From contig NZ_RQGQ01000016.1 of the NCBI RefSeq assembly GCF_004770265.1, positions 618,761 to 682,760 on the forward strand: 64,000 nucleotides of DNA. Direction: 5' to 3'. The DNA comes from Leptospira congkakensis (lineage in GTDB: Bacteria; Spirochaetota; Leptospiria; Leptospirales; Leptospiraceae). A model generated the notes under the pieces. The model saw only the letters and a program-made list of their open reading frames with translations, was not told the DNA's origin and made no database searches. Position numbers and translations under genes: made by a program. Of this stretch, positions 38,768 to 47,409 are shown one piece after another; the stretch's first letter is position 1, and every line of letters starts with the position of its first letter.

Positions 38768-39283
38768 TTATTTAACATTGTCCAAATCTAACAAGAACAA
38801 TCGGATATTCTCTTTCGCTGCATATTCGTTTGCTCGGTTCGCTCTGTAGACTCCAATCAACGTTTCCTCCATTGTTGCAGTTCCTATCGAGTAAATTTCT
38901 TTGTTGTATACTTGTATGTTATTCTCATTGTATAGGATGTACCTAACAGTTAGGGAATGAGTGAAGTCTATTCCAAACCAAGGATGATCCCAATTGGTGA
39001 TTTCAACTTCCAGTCTCCAATGGTTAGAGTTGTTATCTGAAATTTTTTGAAATTTTTCAGAATTTAGAACGGAATTTTTGATAGCTTGGGTAAAATTCTC
39101 GTTAGAAATTTTCGGTATCCAGAATGGTAATGTGATTTCCCCACCTTTGGATTCATTGATAAATATTTCGTTATTGATTTTATTGTTAGCTTTTACGCTG
39201 GAAACAACCATTTTATCAACTCGTGCAGGGATGGCGCAGTTCAATAATGTCAAGGTTGTGATTGAGTAGATTAGTTTTTTCAT
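38768..39283 (-). CDS. Lipoprotein of unknown function, 171 aa
   Basis: The type II signal peptide (MKKLIYSITTLTLLNC) has lipobox LLNC, with the cysteine at 16. The mature part contains a repeating beta/alpha pattern (WRLEVEITNWDHPWFGIDFTHSLTVRYILY), which resembles small periplasmic lipoproteins that assemble on an outer-membrane partner, but no family match is claimed. It is followed immediately by the second lipoprotein gene. Confidence 0.72.
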   Translation of the reverse strand: MKKLIYSITTLTLLNCAIPARVDKMVVSSVKANNKINNEIFINESKGGEITLPFWIPKISNENFTQAIKNSVLNSEKFQKISDNNSNHWRLEVEITNWDHPWFGIDFTHSLTVRYILYNENNIQVYNKEIYSIGTATMEETLIGVYRANRANEYAAKENIRLFLLDLDNVK

Positions 39284-39309
39284 GGTGGTTCCTTAGTGAT
39301 AAGATTTGT

Positions 39310-40059
39310 TTAAATTGCAATCCCTGCATAAAATGAAATGAACATATACTCGCTGTTCGGTTTATTTCGATCTCTTAAGATGAGTTGATCGGTAACATAA
39401 CGGCTTGGTAAACCGTTGTAATACCCTGGATCAAAAGTATAATGTTGGTTTGTTTTTCCAGAATTCATGACTCCATATTCGAACTCAGTTCCCAAAATAA
39501 AATATTCGAAGATTTCTTTTCGATAACCAATTCCAGCGGAAGCAAAATGACGATCGGAATAAATTGTGCTTTTTGAATATGGTATTAGCTGTAAGTTATT
39601 CCCTTGAAATTGTAAAAAGTTTTTTTCTTCAATTCTATACCCTTTTTCCAAACCAAGATTGATGCTTCCGTAAACATTTCCGCCGAAAAAGTATTGAGTT
39701 CTAAAAACAAAATATTCACCTTCCCTTGTTTTTTTATATTCTTGAGTCCCTGATGAATTTCTTGGTGCCGTATAAGCAAGTATTCCTCTCTCTTCTGGAT
39801 TTTCTCCTCGACTATAAGAAATACCCATATATAGGTTATTGGTAAGTCCATAGAGAGCTGTAAGAGTTTTCTTCTCGGGTCTAGTTCTGAACGGGTATTC
39901 CGTGTATCTTGATAAATATACCGGAGTGATGTAGATATGGAAATTTTTTCTTTCATTGTTTGGTTCCGGGTTGGTATCCGGTTCCGCTTGGATTTCAAAA
40001 GTGAAAAGCATTATGCAAAAGAATAATGCTGAGAATGTGTATTTAGTTTTTTTCTTCAT
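39310..40059 (-). CDS. Putative outer-membrane protein, 249 aa
   Basis: The frame is open from 40107, but the ATG at 40059 gives the signal peptide MKKKTKYTFSALFFCIMLFTFEIQA and is preferred. The mature protein is rich in Tyr, Gly, Asn and Arg and shows repeated amphipathic strands (YFVFRTQYFFGGNVYGSINLG), ending in a short hydrophobic strand, so it is probably a barrel. It lies upstream of the two lipoprotein genes on the same strand with 26 bases between, so the three may form a transported or membrane-linked set. Confidence 0.7.
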   Translation of the reverse strand: MKKKTKYTFSALFFCIMLFTFEIQAEPDTNPEPNNERKNFHIYITPVYLSRYTEYPFRTRPEKKTLTALYGLTNNLYMGISYSRGENPEERGILAYTAPRNSSGTQEYKKTREGEYFVFRTQYFFGGNVYGSINLGLEKGYRIEEKNFLQFQGNNLQLIPYSKSTIYSDRHFASAGIGYRKEIFEYFILGTEFEYGVMNSGKTNQHYTFDPGYYNGLPSRYVTDQLILRDRNKPNSEYMFISFYAGIAI

Positions 40060-40162
40060 TGTAAGGTTTGCTCTCTTGCGTATTTTGTTTCTTATTTGGG
40101 TGACCAATATACCGATTTAATTAGCGTAACATTCTTTTAAATGGTTATAGATATGGGTATCG

Positions 40163-40438
40163 CTATTTTTTATATAAAGGAGTTTTGATTTTGTTAATTT
40201 CTATTCCGAGTGCAACAGCATCTGATCGATTATTTTCTCCAACTATTCCTTCGAATCCATTGAACAAATGAATATTAAAATTAGTGAAAAACCGGTCTTT
40301 GATAGTTTTGGCAATAGTGGATTTTCCTTTTCCATTTTTGCCATAAATATAGTTTATTTTATTTGAAATCGTAAGTATAACGCTGTTTTCTGTGAATCTT
40401 TCGGAATAACTAGATAAGTTAATTTTTAAATCGGTCAC
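40163..40438 (-). pseudogene. Truncated AAA ATPase N-terminal fragment (AAA_13-like)
   Basis: 91 aa with a P-loop YIYGKNGKGKSTIAKTI, then HLFNGFEGIVGENNRSDAVALGIE, as in the N-terminus of large AAA_13-type ATPases, the group that includes the RloC/PrrC anticodon nucleases. Such proteins are usually 500-900 aa, but here the frame stops after the residues IKTPLYKK, where normally a long coiled coil begins. No continuation is seen in the other frames downstream. It is a probable remnant left by deletion or transfer. Confidence 0.7.
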
Positions 40439-40638
40439 GTTCGTTTTCTCGAAAGTTTTTAAAATTCCGTGTAACTCGTAATATTCGACTTCCCCACCTA
40501 ATAAAGTAAACGATTATATTCGTTTTTTTGTATGGGTTTTGAGGTTTTTATCGCAATTTTTTGTATGAAGCCCGCGACCTACTACCATCGATTATATGGG
40601 GTTTTGTTTGTGAAGTTTTAATTCCTTTCTTTGGTCTC

Positions 40639-40989
40639 TTATCCAAATTGCAGCAGATATCCATTGTTGTCGTGAATGGCAAACTCTCGCATCCCATAAT
40701 CAAAGTTTTCAATCGGGTAACAGACTTTAGTTGTTTTGTAAACTTTTCCCCAGATTTCGTCCACATTCTCTGTATGTAAATAGAAGGAACCTGTAAAAGA
40801 AGGTTTTTCAAATGGGATATGATCGTTTGGCTTACTAATCATAATTTCTGCTTGGTCCAGTCGTAGTTTTGCCCATCCCCATTCGGGTTCTTTTGTTAAA
40901 CATTCAAAACCAATTGTCTTTACATAAAAGTCAATGGTTCCTTTTATATCGTTCGTGTAAATCATGGGAGTTAGGCTATTTATTTTCAT
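40639..40989 (-). CDS. VOC-family (glyoxalase/bleomycin-resistance-like) protein
   Basis: 116 aa with the VOC beta-alpha-beta-beta-beta pattern: LTPMIYTNDIKGTIDFYVKTIGFE at the start and FDYGMREFAIHDNNGYLLQFG at the end, where the glutamate is the usual metal or ligand residue. Such proteins bind glyoxal-type conjugates, aromatic compounds or antibiotics; the ligand cannot be told from sequence. It is a single gene in AT-rich DNA, separated by 200 bases from the AAA remnant. Confidence 0.85.
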   Translation of the reverse strand: MKINSLTPMIYTNDIKGTIDFYVKTIGFECLTKEPEWGWAKLRLDQAEIMISKPNDHIPFEKPSFTGSFYLHTENVDEIWGKVYKTTKVCYPIENFDYGMREFAIHDNNGYLLQFG

Positions 40990-41195
40990 ACCTACCGAAA
41001 TATGATTCAGATTATCATTTTCTCAAGTATAAAAAATTAAAGCTTTTCTAATGATTCGTTGAAGCCAAAATAATAGATTTGATTGATTTACGGAGGATGT
41101 TTAGTCGGATTTTGTTTTTGAATGAAGTGTTAATTTTTTATTTGTATTGCTGTCTGCTAACAGAAATATGAATTATAAAAGGTAAAGGTTTAAGT

Positions 41196-41417
41196 TTGTA
41201 TACACTCATTCGTTTTGAAAATGTAGAACTAGCACATATCCAAGTAGAGAAGGGTGGATTGAAATCTTTCCCTTGTGGATTTGATCCTTCCAAACATACG
41301 ATGGAAAAATCGTCGTTACGATTGGATCTAAAAAAAATTAGAGTGGCTGTGGCAAAATCTGCTAACGCTGACTCTGATATTTGTGGAACCTGCGTGGGCG
41401 CTTTGTATTCAAATTAA
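41196..41417 (+). CDS. Small hypothetical protein, 73 aa
   Basis: The start is TTG at 41196, with GGTAAAGG about eight bases upstream. The short protein ends CGTCVGALY, with a C-x-x-C pair that could bind a metal, and has a basic segment LRLDLKKIRVAVAKSAN. No family is recognised. It is the only plausible gene in the 476-base stretch between the VOC gene and the GNAT gene; call is tentative. Confidence 0.4.
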   Translation: MYTLIRFENVELAHIQVEKGGLKSFPCGFDPSKHTMEKSSLRLDLKKIRVAVAKSANADSDICGTCVGALYSN

Positions 41418-41464
41418 CCAATAGATTTGCTATTTTCTACGTCTTTTGATTTCTGTGATATCAT

Positions 41465-42229
41465 ATGAGACTCATTGGCATAGATAAAGACAATATTGAT
41501 AATGAACATATTTGTTGTGCAATTGGAAACGATCTAAAAAATAAAACGAGAGCAGAATCCAAAAAACAATGGATGCGGGATCGTTTTGATGAGGGTCTTA
41601 TCTTCAAACGTTTAGATGAAAGGGGGAAGGTATTCATCGAATATATACCCATAGAGAAAGTCTGGAAACCCATTCGTGGCAAAAATTTTATGGTGATCCA
41701 TTGCCTTTGGGTTTCGGGTCAATTCAAAGGAAAAGGTCTTTCTACTTTACTACTAAACGAGTGTATTCATGATGCGAAACAGAAAAAAATGGATGGGATT
41801 GCTGTGGTTACTAGCAATCAGGTAAAACCATATTTGACTGATAAAAAATTCTATTTAAAACATGGGTTTGAGCTTGTGGATACGGCACCGCCTTATTTCG
41901 AACTACTTGTTCTGAAGTTCACCCAAAAAGCAAAACTTCCTTCCTTTTCCGAACATACAAAATCAAATCTTAATTCCCGTAAGAAGGGATTTACATTTAT
42001 TTATTCGAACCAATGTCCATTTATGGAAGAATACATTGTCTCACTTGCTAATCTAGCTAAGAAAAATAGAATCCCTGTGGATATTAAAAAACTGAAAAGC
42101 TTTAAAGATGCACAAACCATTGGAAGTCCGTTTGGAACCTTTGGGATTTATTATAATGGATTATTTTTAACTCATGAATTGTTGACCGAAAAAAAATTCG
42201 AAACTCTCATTGCTGGTTTAGTTTTCTAA
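41465..42229 (+). CDS. GNAT acetyltransferase with C-terminal YoaP-like domain
   Basis: 254 aa. Residues about 1-150 are a GNAT fold with the acetyl-CoA loop QFKGKGLSTLLLNECI. From about 180 on is the YoaP-like C-terminal part, FTFIYSNQCPFMEEYI, with a single cysteine in a thioredoxin-like CPF setting and a final FGTFGIYYNGLFLTHELL. The substrate is not known. The gene lies alone at the end of the accessory region, before the PAS chemoreceptor. Confidence 0.8.
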   Translation: MRLIGIDKDNIDNEHICCAIGNDLKNKTRAESKKQWMRDRFDEGLIFKRLDERGKVFIEYIPIEKVWKPIRGKNFMVIHCLWVSGQFKGKGLSTLLLNECIHDAKQKKMDGIAVVTSNQVKPYLTDKKFYLKHGFELVDTAPPYFELLVLKFTQKAKLPSFSEHTKSNLNSRKKGFTFIYSNQCPFMEEYIVSLANLAKKNRIPVDIKKLKSFKDAQTIGSPFGTFGIYYNGLFLTHELLTEKKFETLIAGLVF

Positions 42230-42390
42230 ATCCATTTTTTCAAAAACATCTAATGAGTGTTTATGAACCGAAAAGAAATTCGTAGAATCCCCTAGGCCCT
42301 ATTGACAAATATCAAGGTAGTTTGGGGATAAAAAAATGACAACCTAGTTGCTACAAATTCATATATTTTTAGTATATAACATGTTAGTTG

Positions 42391-44187
42391 ATGAAAAAAC
42401 TAAAAAGACTCAATAGTCTTTTGTTTTTTGGAAAACAACTGCAGACCACAATTTTGATTGGGGATTATCAATTGAAAAATATAAAAGTGAATTTAGTTGA
42501 GAACATACTTACGAACGCTGATGTCATCATCAGTCGTACTGATGCAAAAGGGATAATCACTTATGTGTCTCCCGATTTTGCAAGGATATCCGAATATTCT
42601 GCAGAAGAAATGATCGGAAAACCACATAATATCGTCAGGCATCCGGATATGCCGAAAGTTGTATTTGAAGAACTTTGGGATTATATAAAGGTTGGGCTTC
42701 CTTGGACGGGAGCTGTTAAAAATAGAGCTAAGTCAGGAAATTTTTATTGGGTAGATGCAACGATCACTCCCATATTGAATGAGGAGCGGAAAGTTGTAGG
42801 TTATGTTTCCGTTCGAAAAAAACTAGCCGATGATAAAAAAGAATTTTATGATCAGTTATACAAAAAAATGGGGAAACGCTCTTTTTTTCTAGGGAAAAAA
42901 GGAAAGGTGATGAAAAACCTTAGAACCATCAAACTCCTAGAAGTTTTTTTTGTATGTTTAAGTTCCTTACCTTTTTTGACTCTTTTTGCCCTTGATGTTT
43001 TCAAAACACCATTGTTCTGCGGCGTTTTGTTTTCTATACAAACGATTATCTCCGCTTCTTTTGTATTTGTTCTTTCGAAGAAAAATAGAAAGTTACAAAA
43101 AGCAACAGAATCAGTTATCTCTGTTTCTTCTGGAAGATTTCAATACCCAGATCATTTTCAGAACGATAGTAGTGATGAAGTAAAAATTATGTTACTCTCC
43201 ATGAAAAGTATGAGTATCAATCTTTGGGGGATTATTTCTCAAATTCAAAAAGCATCACAAGTTTGTTTTCGGATCTCAGAAGAGTTGACTGACCTCACCA
43301 AACATTTTTTTTCCTCAACTCATTCTATGGCCTCAGGAAGTGAAGAAGCCGCAGCTTGTATGGAAGAATTAACTTCTGCACTTGAGAATATCAAACAAAT
43401 TACCGCAAGCCATTCCATCATCATGTCCGACATGAAAGATTATATGAATGCAGTGAATCTAAACTTAAATGGAACACAGACTGCCTTAAAGGGTTTGGGA
43501 GATTTATCTCTTAGATCCACAGAAAAAGCAGATTTGGGAAAAAAGAAAATTTCCGATTCTTTGGAAGGAATTGATTCTATCAAACAAGTTTCTAACAAAA
43601 TATTAAACATCGTTTCTATCATTACAGAGATTGCCGACAGAACCAATTTACTTTCTTTAAACGCATCCATAGAAGCTGCAAGAGCGGGAAATGCTGGTGC
43701 TGGATTTGCGATTGTTGCCAAAGAAATGATGAGTTTGAATGAACAGATTGGTGTTTCAGCGGAAGAAATAAAAACATATGTAGATGAAACAATGAACGTA
43801 ATCAAAGACACTTCTGCAAAAGTAAAAGATGCTTCTTTGGAGATTTTTTCGTTATCAGATTCGTTTCACGATATGAAGTCGATCATCAATAAAGTTTCTG
43901 TTTCTTTGTATCACGATCTTCAAGAATCAACTAGAGTTAAGTTTAAACTAGAATCGGTTGAAGACCAAGTGAAACAAATCGATCACTCGGTTCTCGAGGC
44001 AAATCTTGCTTCTAAACAAATTTCAAGTATCCTTCTTGGGCTTTCGGAACAGGCGCAGGTGATTGCCTATAAATCAGAAACCTTACACGAGAAGAGTTCT
44101 CTCGTTATCTCAGAACCCAAAAAGATCATGGATTTAGTGGAACATTATCATACTGGGGATACTGAAGTTTTGGAAATCGCTCCATAA
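42391..44187 (+). CDS. PAS-containing methyl-accepting chemotaxis protein (Aer-like)
   Basis: 598 aa. An N-terminal PAS domain (NADVIISRTDAKGIITYVSPDF, then HNIVRHPDMP and GNFYWVDATITPI) resembles the FAD-binding PAS of Aer, so it may sense redox or oxygen. Two membrane segments lie at about 180-230, then a HAMP-like stretch, then the chemoreceptor hairpin with [34 protein letters not shown] directly upstream of the ATG is an alternative start. A TTGCTA/TAGTAT pair with a 16-base spacer lies just before the start. Confidence 0.92.
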   Translation: MKKLKRLNSLLFFGKQLQTTILIGDYQLKNIKVNLVENILTNADVIISRTDAKGIITYVSPDFARISEYSAEEMIGKPHNIVRHPDMPKVVFEELWDYIKVGLPWTGAVKNRAKSGNFYWVDATITPILNEERKVVGYVSVRKKLADDKKEFYDQLYKKMGKRSFFLGKKGKVMKNLRTIKLLEVFFVCLSSLPFLTLFALDVFKTPLFCGVLFSIQTIISASFVFVLSKKNRKLQKATESVISVSSGRFQYPDHFQNDSSDEVKIMLLSMKSMSINLWGIISQIQKASQVCFRISEELTDLTKHFFSSTHSMASGSEEAAACMEELTSALENIKQITASHSIIMSDMKDYMNAVNLNLNGTQTALKGLGDLSLRSTEKADLGKKKISDSLEGIDSIKQVSNKILNIVSIITEIADRTNLLSLNASIEAARAGNAGAGFAIVAKEMMSLNEQIGVSAEEIKTYVDETMNVIKDTSAKVKDASLEIFSLSDSFHDMKSIINKVSVSLYHDLQESTRVKFKLESVEDQVKQIDHSVLEANLASKQISSILLGLSEQAQVIAYKSETLHEKSSLVISEPKKIMDLVEHYHTGDTEVLEIAP

Positions 44188-44239
44188 TTTTTTTGTATAA
44201 GGCGATTCACTTAGAAAGGAACTAAAGATTTTAAGACAA

Positions 44240-44280
44240 AACGGTTTTGTTTTTAAATACGATCCACTAACAAAACCGTT
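44240..44280. repeat. 11-bp inverted repeat across the end of the GAF-GAF-SpoIIE gene
   Basis: AACGGTTTTGT (44240-44250) and ACAAAACCGTT (44270-44280) are perfect inverted repeats with a 19-base loop that contains the minus-strand stop codon (44253-44255). A competing 6-bp hairpin ACAAAA/TTTTGT overlaps it at 44236-44250. It lies between the convergent ends of the chemoreceptor and phosphatase genes and may serve as a weak shared terminator, but no long T-tract follows. Confidence 0.45.
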
Positions 44281-46016
44281 ACGTCATCGGCAAAGTCATT
44301 TGTTCCTACATATTCTCTTGCTTCAGTTATAAGTTTGTCCGCTGAGTCTTGGGTTTTTAAAGTTTTTGTTTTTTGAATCGCTGATTGAAATAATTCTTCA
44401 TCATAACGTTTGTTATGATCTTTGGACATATGTTCCGTGATTCCGTCTGTGTACATCACAAGTCGGTTCCCTGGAACAAAGTTAAAAGTTTTTTCTTCGT
44501 AAAACAAATCGGGAATCAGACCTAAAATTTTTCCTTTGACATCTAGTTGAGTGACAGGCGAATCTTTTGGGTCTAACAAAAACGGAGCATGGTGGCCTGC
44601 ATTCGCACAGAGTATCGTATTGTTTTTTAAATCAATAATTCCATAAAACGCAGTGAGAAAATTTCCGGCCAATTTTCCATACAACATATGGTTGAGTGTT
44701 GTTAAAAATAGAGAAGGACTAAGTTTGATATCTTGTTCAAAGTTTTTTAATACCATGTGGGCCATTGCTGCAAGGACGGCTGCAGAAAGTCCGTGCCCTG
44801 AAATGTCCGCAATCAAAATGGAATACTTTGAATCCTCTAGTTGAGTAACATCATAAAAATCACCACCCACTTGTTCTAAGGGAATATGTGCCACACCAAA
44901 GAGAAGTTTGTTGGAACTAGGAAGGTTGGACGGCATGATTTTTTTCATGATATTTTTTGCACGGTTCAGCTCTTTACCCGTATCCACAATCTGATGGAAG
45001 AGTTGTGCATTTTTGATCGTGCTACTGAGCCTTGCTGCAATATTTGTGAGTAAGTCTAAATCCGAATGTTGGAATGCATATCCAGATGTTTTGTTATTGA
45101 TGCTGATGACACCAAGAAGCTCATTTTGAAAAATCAAAGGAGCTGAAATAAGAGACTTGGATTCAAATTTATAAGGCGATAGTTTGTTGTAACGTGGGTC
45201 CAAATCTAAGTTGTGGATGAGTAGACTTTCTTTTTTTTCGGCAACCCAACCAGAAACACCTTTTCCATAAGGAACTTTGATTTGGTCGTACGCATCTTCC
45301 GGAATTCCTTTTGCTGAAAGAATGCTTAATTCTTGTTTGTCGGTATTGGCAAGGTAAATGGTCCCAGAGGAAGCACCTAAATATTCTAATACACGATTGA
45401 GTATCCATTTTCCAAGTTCGTTTAAACTTTTTTCTGAAACAGAAAGTTTTTCGAATTCATACAACAAAGATAATTCCAGGATTCGTTTGTCTAAACTATC
45501 TTTTGTATTTGCATTTTGGATAGCCGTTGCGGCCACTTCCGAGAGAGAAATTAAATATTCTAAATCAGAATGATCAAAAATTCGATTGTTTGTTTTGTTG
45601 ATGACTTCAAGAGTTCCAATGAGTTTGTCTTCGATGAATAGAGGCACACAAATGAGTGATTTTGTTTTAAATCCAGTGCGTTTGTCCATACTATCATTGA
45701 ACCTTGGATCCTTGTAAGCATCTTCCAGAGCAATGGGTTTTTTCTCTTGAGCAACTTTTCCTACAATTCCTTCACCTAACTCTAACCTGGCGTATTCTTG
45801 AATGATTTCTCCCTTTTCCCCGAGAGCCACTTCGCAGTATAAAAAATCTTCCTCTTCCAAAAGAAAAAGAGAACTGGCCTCAGCTTCTAATAAATCTTTA
45901 GAATACAACATGATGAGAGGTAGGAGCTGGTGCAAATCTAGGTTTGCATTCAGGATGGAAGAGATATGGAGTAGGCTACGAAACTTACTAAGACTTTCTT
46001 GGAGATCTAAAGACAT
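44253..46016 (-). CDS. GAF-GAF-SpoIIE phosphatase (RsbU/RsbP-like)
   Basis: 587-aa soluble sensor phosphatase: GAF domain 1 (about 28-170, KSLICVPLFIEDKLIGTLEVINK), GAF domain 2 (about 195-345, KSLISAPLIFQNELLGVISINNK) and the PP2C/SpoIIE domain (about 385-587). The metal-binding acids are present in GGDFYDV, IADISGHG, YTDGITE and DFADDVTV. It likely dephosphorylates a STAS protein in response to a small ligand bound by GAF. No partner gene is adjacent. Confidence 0.93.
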   Translation of the reverse strand: MSLDLQESLSKFRSLLHISSILNANLDLHQLLPLIMLYSKDLLEAEASSLFLLEEEDFLYCEVALGEKGEIIQEYARLELGEGIVGKVAQEKKPIALEDAYKDPRFNDSMDKRTGFKTKSLICVPLFIEDKLIGTLEVINKTNNRIFDHSDLEYLISLSEVAATAIQNANTKDSLDKRILELSLLYEFEKLSVSEKSLNELGKWILNRVLEYLGASSGTIYLANTDKQELSILSAKGIPEDAYDQIKVPYGKGVSGWVAEKKESLLIHNLDLDPRYNKLSPYKFESKSLISAPLIFQNELLGVISINNKTSGYAFQHSDLDLLTNIAARLSSTIKNAQLFHQIVDTGKELNRAKNIMKKIMPSNLPSSNKLLFGVAHIPLEQVGGDFYDVTQLEDSKYSILIADISGHGLSAAVLAAMAHMVLKNFEQDIKLSPSLFLTTLNHMLYGKLAGNFLTAFYGIIDLKNNTILCANAGHHAPFLLDPKDSPVTQLDVKGKILGLIPDLFYEEKTFNFVPGNRLVMYTDGITEHMSKDHNKRYDEELFQSAIQKTKTLKTQDSADKLITEAREYVGTNDFADDVTVLLVDRI

Positions 46017-46334
46017 GGGGCACCAAACCCATATTTATCCCAGATTCTCATTCGTCGATTTAGAATTTCACATTCGTTTTTTAAGAATTCTGAAAATGAC
46101 ATAAAAATTGCTTTTTTTGGTCTCTGTGTTAGGCTTTTTACCTTTTGTTCTGGGTCAAAAACCGAAGAGAGTGGTATTTTTTTTGTTCTTTTTCGCTTCA
46201 TTTCTCTTCATCTTGTTTGTTCCTTCAACAAAAAGAAAAGATAAGGAGAAATCATTCAGAATTTAGAATTGATTGCACTCGAAAGAATCATTTTTTAGAA
46301 TAATCCAAAAATCAGTTTTTTTAAGGAAGCTTTT
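46017..46334. other. 318-base divergent spacer
   Basis: It separates the GAF-GAF-SpoIIE gene from the lipoprotein hydrolase gene. It holds a promoter for the latter at 46273-46301. A 52-codon plus-strand frame (TTG at 46108 to TAG at 46264) reads as a very hydrophobic small protein with a KPKR break between two hydrophobic parts, but no ribosome binding site supports it. No other structure is seen. Confidence 0.5.
46273..46301 (+). promoter_or_regulatory. Sigma70-type promoter of the lipoprotein hydrolase gene
   Basis: TTGCAC (46273-46278), a 17-base spacer and TAGAAT (46296-46301) match sigma70 boxes well. The start of transcription would be about 46308, 27 bases before the TTG start codon, leaving room for the AAGGA ribosome site at 46323-46327. 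Confidence 0.55.
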
Positions 46335-47393
46335 TTGGATTCTTTTCTACCTCGTCAAATTCTTCGCAGTGTCATCATTTTATTCCTACTTGGTTCCCTT
46401 CTTCTTTCCTGTAAAAAGGAATCGGATGATAAAACTAATGAGGATTGGGTTACCCTCCTTGGTCTTGGTTTGTATTCTAGGTCCTGTGTTGGTCAAAACA
46501 GTTTTCCTTCAAGTGGTGCTGTTGGTGCCCTAACGAGATTACAAATCCAACCTTCGCAAACTTCGACTTCTATTTCAACATACAATAGCCCACATCATGT
46601 TTATCCACCGCAATCAAACGTTAGTCGAAAAAATATTCTTTCTGTCTTTTATCCAGGGACAGGATCCAGTCCTTGTGAAATTGGTGCTATTTTACAACAA
46701 GGTGCGTCTCGTGGGTATCATATCATTGGTCTGAGTTATCCTAATAATGATGCAGTGAATAGTATTTGTAACCAAGGAGATGCTCGTTCTGATGTTAACT
46801 GTTTTGAAAATTTCCGAAATGAAGTGGTGACAGGTGCCGATGTTTCCCCATACATTTCTGTGGATGTAAACAATTCCATTGAAGGAAGATTACTTTTTCT
46901 TTTACAATATTTAGTCGCAACAAGACCTAGTGAAGGTTGGGATCAATATGTAACTGGAAACAGTATCAATTGGTCTTTGGTTTATGTGGGAGGGCATTCC
47001 CAAGGCAGTGGGCACGCGGCCTATCATGGTAAAAGAAGAGCAGTGGCTCGTGTATCCATTTATAGTGGGGTTTCTGATTATAGTTTACAGTTTTCTTCAC
47101 TCCCGTCATGGCTTGCGAGTGCACAAACGGCACCGGCTGGATCGTATTATGGACTCATTCATGAAAATGACACTGTCGCCAATTTTAGTGGGAATACAAA
47201 CCAGGTAACAGATGCTTGGTTGAATCAACTGAGTATGACAGGAACTCTAACAAATACCAGTGTGGGTGCTCCCTATGCCAGTAGCCACCGTTTGGTGACA
47301 AGTGCTTGTAACGGAATGGGAGCGGCTGCCTTACATAGTTGTCCTATGGTCAATGGGTTTCAAACCATTTGGAACTATATTAGTTTTCCTTAA
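46335..47393 (+). CDS. Lipoprotein with alpha/beta-hydrolase fold
   Basis: 352 aa with a signal peptide ending in the lipobox LLLSC. The central segment GGHSQGSGH is a nucleophile-elbow motif (G-x-S-x-G), with strands before it (SLVYV) and a later histidine candidate near ASSHRLVTS, so it may be a surface esterase or hydrolase; catalytic acid is not obvious. The start is TTG at 46335, chosen because AAGGA lies eight bases upstream. It carries several cysteines that could form disulfides. Confidence 0.75.
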   Translation: MDSFLPRQILRSVIILFLLGSLLLSCKKESDDKTNEDWVTLLGLGLYSRSCVGQNSFPSSGAVGALTRLQIQPSQTSTSISTYNSPHHVYPPQSNVSRKNILSVFYPGTGSSPCEIGAILQQGASRGYHIIGLSYPNNDAVNSICNQGDARSDVNCFENFRNEVVTGADVSPYISVDVNNSIEGRLLFLLQYLVATRPSEGWDQYVTGNSINWSLVYVGGHSQGSGHAAYHGKRRAVARVSIYSGVSDYSLQFSSLPSWLASAQTAPAGSYYGLIHENDTVANFSGNTNQVTDAWLNQLSMTGTLTNTSVGAPYASSHRLVTSACNGMGAAALHSCPMVNGFQTIWNYISFP

Positions 47394-47409
47394 TCTTTTA
47401 CGGAAAATA

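Noticed and set aside
46007..46201. 64-residue minus-strand frame upstream of the GAF-GAF-SpoIIE gene
   Set aside because: It overlaps the start of that gene in another frame and has no ribosome site or recognisable sequence.
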